Part shown: piece by piece, positions 22,020 through 24,877 of the stretch
Layout: the number at the start of each line of letters is the position of its first letter
Numbering within the stretch: position 1 is the first letter of the stretch
Source of the DNA: Pseudomonadota bacterium
GTDB lineage: Bacteria > Pseudomonadota > Alphaproteobacteria > Acetobacterales > Acetobacteraceae
Assembly (NCBI GenBank): GCA_023424475.1
Contig: JAFADX010000115.1
Span: forward strand, 1-24,877
Length of the DNA stretch: 24,877 bases
Direction: 5' to 3'
Translations under genes and position numbers: made by a program
The notes under the pieces: model-generated
Told to the model about the DNA's origin: nothing
Database searches by the model: none
Seen by the model: only the letters and a program-made list of their open reading frames with translations

Positions 22020-22316
22020 ATGCCCGCCAGGATCTCCCCCCAGCCGAAACCGCTGGAACCGCCCACCCCCGCCCGCCGTCCCGCCACCCCGCCGCCTGCC
22101 AGCTTCGCCGAGGTCATCAACCTCTGGCCGAGCGCCAACGATCTCGCTGTGGTCCTCGACGTCGAGGCGGTCACCGTCCGCGCCTGGCGGCGTCGCGGCA
22201 TCCCCGCCCGCTACTGGTCCGCCGTCGCCCAGGCCGCGCGCGTCACCAGTCGCCCGGTGGATGAGCGCCTGCTGGCCGAACTGGCTTCGGTACGCAGGGC
22301 CCGCCTGCATGGGTAA
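22020..22316 (+). CDS. Cro-like helix-turn-helix protein
   Basis: 98 residues. After a proline-rich lead of about 28 residues comes a small helix-turn-helix (38-70: SANDLAVVLDVEAVTVRAWRRRGIPARYW), the pattern of YdaS/Cro-type phage regulators that use the VTVRAWRRRGIP recognition helix. It is the first gene of the rightward early operon and faces the S24 repressor, the usual Cro position. The start at ATG 22020 has no Shine-Dalgarno; TTGTTC and TATCTC with 18-bp spacing end just before it, which would give a leaderless message. A GTG at 21993 is an alternative. Confidence 0.8.
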   Translation: MPARISPQPKPLEPPTPARRPATPPPASFAEVINLWPSANDLAVVLDVEAVTVRAWRRRGIPARYWSAVAQAARVTSRPVDERLLAELASVRRARLHG

Positions 22317-22731
22317 GCCGTCGCGCGACAAGGGGCTGCGCCGTGAGCGGGCGATTGTCGAGATCCATACGAAGTGCGGCCTGCGCGCCGAGCGGGTGCC
22401 GCTATCGGGCGCGCTGCGCTACCGCGGCAATGGAGCCGACGTCGACCTCTATGTCCGTGGGCCCGAGCCGGTGAAGGCTGAGGTCAAGGCGCGCGGTGAC
22501 GGCGACGGCTTCCGGACACTGGAACGGTGGCTCGGCGGGAACGACGCGCTGTTCCTCTGGCGCGACCGCGCCACGCCGCTGGTGGTGGTGCCGCTGCACA
22601 TCTGGCTCGAGATCGTCGGCCGCAGCGCCCGCCTCGATCCCGATGCCGACACCGCGCGCAGCGCTCGCCGCAGCGCCATTGAGCATGGGCCGGTCCCATC
22701 CACCGACGCGATCGCCCGGAGTGCCGCGTGA
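22309..22731 (+). CDS. PD-(D/E)XK resolvase-like phage endonuclease
   Basis: 140 residues. The order E13 (RRERAIVEIHTKCG), D44/D46 in GADVDLYV, and AEVKAR (E58, K60) matches the archaeal Hjc/Holliday-junction-resolvase-like and phage PD-(D/E)XK folds, with a following GFRTLERWLGGNDALFLWRD helix-strand unit. Predicted to cut branched or damaged DNA during phage recombination and replication. ATG 22309 overlaps the Cro-like gene by eight bases. It is unrelated in sequence to the island nuclease at 19242. Confidence 0.75.
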   Translation: MGKPSRDKGLRRERAIVEIHTKCGLRAERVPLSGALRYRGNGADVDLYVRGPEPVKAEVKARGDGDGFRTLERWLGGNDALFLWRDRATPLVVVPLHIWLEIVGRSARLDPDADTARSARRSAIEHGPVPSTDAIARSAA

Positions 22732-22838
22732 CCCGGCTGCGCACCCTCGAGGCGCTGCGCGCCCTCCTCGGCGGGACGCTGCTCGCCGGTGGCTTCATCG
22801 CGCTCCTCTGGCTCGCCGAACTGGCGACCATCCGATGA
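22728..22838 (+). CDS. 36-residue one-helix membrane protein
   Basis: Reads MTRLRTLEALRALLGG and then TLLAGGFIALLWLAELATIR. The GTG overlaps the preceding TGA (GTGA) and the TGA overlaps the next ATG (ATGA), so it fits the coupled operon exactly at both ends. One hydrophobic helix (about 14-31) is preceded by positive residues, suggesting a C-out inner-membrane peptide. No family recognised. Very short, so treat as likely rather than certain. Confidence 0.55.
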   Translation: MTRLRTLEALRALLGGTLLAGGFIALLWLAELATIR

Positions 22839-23401
22839 GCGCGCCCCCCATGCCGATGCCCGCGCCCGCCCGGCCGCCTGCATCGCCTATCCAGCCGGGC
22901 ACCTCCTCGTTGAACGGGACCACCATGACCAACCGAACCACTCTGGCGCAGCTGCGCGAGATGGACGTCGCGCAGGTTGCACGCCTGCCCGTCGATCATC
23001 TGGCGATGCTGCTGGAAGAGGTCGGGGCGCTGAAGGCCGACGCCAAGCACCTCGCCGACCTGCTGCACGACGCGCTGCATGCCCGCTACGGCGCCCCCGC
23101 CGCCGCGGCCCGTCGCGCCGAGGGCAAGGATACCGGCCGCATCCGCATCGCCGATGGCGGATTCGCGGTCGTCGCCGACCTTCCTAAGAAGGCGGCGTGG
23201 GATCAGCCGAAGCTGGCCGCGGCGGTGGCCACCATCGTGTCGTGGGGCGAGGACCCCGCCGACTACGTCACCACCGAGATCCGCGTGCCGGAAAGCCGCT
23301 TCACGGCCTGGCCGCCGCGCATCCGTGCGGTCTTCGAGCCGGCGCGCACGGTCGCCACCGGCCGTCCCTCCTACACCCTCGAACAGAAGGACGCCGCGTG
23401 A
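22835..23401 (+). CDS. Conserved prophage early protein of unknown function
   Basis: 188 residues from ATG 22835, which overlaps the previous stop. An internal ATG at 22925 (MTNRTTLAQLREMDVAQVAR) removes a Pro-rich leader of 30 residues and may be the true start. The conserved part has a helical N-terminus with LPVDHLAMLLEEVGALKADAKHLADLLHDAL, then GRIRIADGGFAVVADLPKKAAWDQ, SWGEDPADYVTTEIRVPESRFTAWP and a C-terminal PSYTLEQKDAA. This protein type is recurrent in alphaproteobacterial Mu-like and temperate phage early regions. Function unknown; position beside an ATPase and DUF669 suggests a recombination or replication accessory. Confidence 0.75.
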   Translation: MSAPPMPMPAPARPPASPIQPGTSSLNGTTMTNRTTLAQLREMDVAQVARLPVDHLAMLLEEVGALKADAKHLADLLHDALHARYGAPAAAARRAEGKDTGRIRIADGGFAVVADLPKKAAWDQPKLAAAVATIVSWGEDPADYVTTEIRVPESRFTAWPPRIRAVFEPARTVATGRPSYTLEQKDAA

Positions 23402-23589
23402 TGGCGCACGAACTCCGCATCCAGGTCGCCATTCCTCTCGTCGGCGACGCCATCGCCCGCGCCAAGGATGTCACGGCCTTCGAGACCACCCTCGATGAGT
23501 TCACCGAGGCGGTGGCGCGTGCGGGCGGCGACATCAAGGTCGATGTCATCAAGGCCAAGCCGCGCGCCGCGAAGCAGGAGGCGCACTGA
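23401..23589 (+). CDS. Small prophage early protein
   Basis: 62 residues: MAHELRIQVAIPLVGDAIAR followed by a helical segment (FETTLDEFTEAVARAGGD) and a basic tail. Both ends overlap neighbours by one base (TGATG), so it is part of the coupled operon. No family recognised; the compact strand-helix make-up resembles small accessory subunits of phage recombination modules. Confidence 0.7.
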   Translation: MAHELRIQVAIPLVGDAIARAKDVTAFETTLDEFTEAVARAGGDIKVDVIKAKPRAAKQEAH

Positions 23590-24362
23590 TGGCTATCTCC
23601 CTCGCCTCGCTGCGTCGCTCCGGCGCCGCGTTTCCTCCGCGGTTGCTGGTCTACGGCGTCGCCGGTGTCGGCAAAACGAAGCTTGCCGCCGACGCGCCGC
23701 GGCCGATCTTCCTGCAGACCGAGGATGGCCTGGGCAAACTCAGCGCCGACACCTTCGGCATGCTGCGCAGCTATGAGGATGTGCAGGACGCACTCGATGT
23801 CCTGTATCGCGAGGATCACGGTTTCCAGACCGTGGTGCTCGACAGCCTTGATTGGCTGGAGCCGATGATCTGGAAGCGCACCTGCCAGGACAACAACTGG
23901 CCGGACATCGAGAAACCAGGCTTCGGCAAGGGCTACATCGCGGCCCTCGATGTGTGGCGCGGCTTCCTCGATGGCATGACCCTTCTGCGCGACGAGCGCG
24001 GCATGGGCGTGATCCTGATCGCGCATGCCGACATCAAGCGCTTCGACAGCCCCGAGACCGAACCCTACGACCGGTATCAGCCGAAGCTGCAATCGCGCGC
24101 CGCGGCGCTGGTACAGGAGCATGTCGATGCCGTGCTCTTCGCGAACTACCGCATCAGCACGCTGAAGTCGGATGTCGGCTTCAAGAAGCAGGTGACGCGC
24201 GGCGTGAGTGGCGGCGATCGGCTGCTGCACACCGTCGAGCGCCCGGCCTTCCTGGCCAAGAACCGCTTTGGCCTGGCCGAGAGCCTCACGCTGGACTGGC
24301 CGACGCTGGCCGCCGGCATCCCCTTCTACACCCCCACCATCCCCGCGCCCGAGAGGAGCTGA
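23589..24362 (+). CDS. AAA_24-type phage ATP-binding protein
   Basis: 257 residues. Walker A is GVAGVGKT (23-30) and Walker B is TVVLDSLDWLE (D85). Further RecA-like blocks are GVILIAHADIKRF (sensor) and VDAVLFANYRI. This matches the AAA_24 (RecA-fold, PF13479) nucleotide-binding proteins found beside DUF669 in many temperate phages, where they are thought to be recombinases or ssDNA-annealing partners, comparable to Sak4. The ATG overlaps the preceding stop by one base. The DUF669 gene starts four bases after its stop. Confidence 0.88.
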   Translation: MAISLASLRRSGAAFPPRLLVYGVAGVGKTKLAADAPRPIFLQTEDGLGKLSADTFGMLRSYEDVQDALDVLYREDHGFQTVVLDSLDWLEPMIWKRTCQDNNWPDIEKPGFGKGYIAALDVWRGFLDGMTLLRDERGMGVILIAHADIKRFDSPETEPYDRYQPKLQSRAAALVQEHVDAVLFANYRISTLKSDVGFKKQVTRGVSGGDRLLHTVERPAFLAKNRFGLAESLTLDWPTLAAGIPFYTPTIPAPERS

Positions 24363-24366
24363 AGCC

Positions 24367-24877
24367 ATGGCCTTGCTCAATGGAACCTTCGACGCGAGCG
24401 GCGTCGAACCCGCCGCGCCCATGGATCTGCTGCCGCCCGGCCGCTACGTCGCGCAGATCGTGCAGAGCGAGATGCAGCCGACCAAGGCCGGTGACGGCCA
24501 GCTGCTCTGGCTGGAGCTCGAGGTCCTCGACGGCGCGCATCGCGGCCGCAAGATCTGGGACCGGCTGAATCTCGCGAACCGCAACCAGCAGACGGTGGAG
24601 ATCGCGCAGCGGCAGCTCTCGGCCATCTGCCATGCCGTCGGCCAGATCCAGGTGAGCGACAGCGAGCAGCTGCACTTCCGCCCGGTGCTGGTGACCTTGG
24701 CAGTCGAGCCCGACAGCCGGGATGCGCACCTGCCAGTCGAGGAGCGGCGCAAGCAGAACAAGGTCAAGGGCTATAGCGCTGCTGGCGGCGTGGCCGTGCC
24801 CGCCCGCGTCGCGCCGGCACCGCCGGTCCAGCAGGCGCCCCCGCAGCAGCAGCATCCGGCCGCGCCACCCCCGACAC
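24367..24877 (+). CDS. DUF669 protein, partial (runs off the window)
   Basis: The first 170 residues are visible, with no stop before the window end. Landmarks are ALLNGTFDASGVEP at the N-terminus, LLPPGRYVAQIVQSEM, LLWLELEVLDGAHRGRKIWDRLNL, IAQRQLSAICHAVG, LHFRPVLVTLAVEPD and the RKQNKVKGYSAAG block, all diagnostic of DUF669 (PF05037). The tail is Pro/Gln-rich. Such proteins are single-strand-DNA-binding-like partners of the phage ATPase just upstream. Because it is cut by the window, its end is unknown. Confidence 0.88.
   Translation, partial: MALLNGTFDASGVEPAAPMDLLPPGRYVAQIVQSEMQPTKAGDGQLLWLELEVLDGAHRGRKIWDRLNLANRNQQTVEIAQRQLSAICHAVGQIQVSDSEQLHFRPVLVTLAVEPDSRDAHLPVEERRKQNKVKGYSAAGGVAVPARVAPAPPVQQAPPQQQHPAAPPPT

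Overview
The window reads as a chromosomal segment of a high-GC alphaproteobacterium, most likely Acetobacteraceae (Roseomonas-like). This rests on very GC-rich codon use, the rluD-rpoH gene pair, a 92-residue one-helix protein of the type found next to rluD in alphaproteobacteria, and a prophage carrying a DUF2924 gene. The assignment is inferred from gene content; no rRNA is present.

Positions 1-14311 are core and metabolic chromosome. They hold two M20-family amidohydrolases, a YbaK-type deacylase, a small-enzyme block on the minus strand (TetR regulator, two VOC proteins, DUF1428, SRPBCC, GST, RibD/DHFR-like reductase), an ArsC-like reductase, a GMC flavoprotein oxidoreductase, an orphan periplasmic amino-acid-type binding protein, rpoH, an rluD-like pseudouridine synthase and a tRNA-Glu(CTC). 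Intergenic spaces carry stacked GC-rich hairpins. The TetR gene has a perfect 22-bp operator over its own predicted promoter.

Positions 14312 to about 19978 form an accessory island directly behind the tRNA. It has two divergent transcription units. The leftward one encodes a WYL-domain regulator, a protein with uracil-DNA-glycosylase-superfamily motifs, and a 76-residue protein. The rightward one encodes an unknown 152-residue protein, a 190-residue protein that has lost a zinc-knuckle-like site, a beta-CASP metallo-beta-lactamase nuclease and a PD-(D/E)XK nuclease. Start and stop codons overlap or nearly touch in the rightward unit, so it looks like one operon. The set is not one I recognise as a named system. 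It has the composition of a defence or nucleic-acid-processing cassette: one regulator, two predicted nucleases and one base-excision-like protein.

Positions about 19979-24877 are the left part of a prophage or prophage remnant. A serine recombinase is cut off after its catalytic domain exactly where the island's nuclease gene ends, so one junction damages both genes. To its right lie a small conserved gene and DUF2924 in the recombinase operon, a self-cleaving-type S24 repressor, and a divergent, tightly overlapped early operon (Cro-like HTH, PD-(D/E)XK resolvase-like protein, small proteins, an AAA_24-type ATPase, DUF669). A 12-base operator-like word occurs both at the repressor's own promoter and in front of the recombinase operon, which suggests that one repressor controls both.
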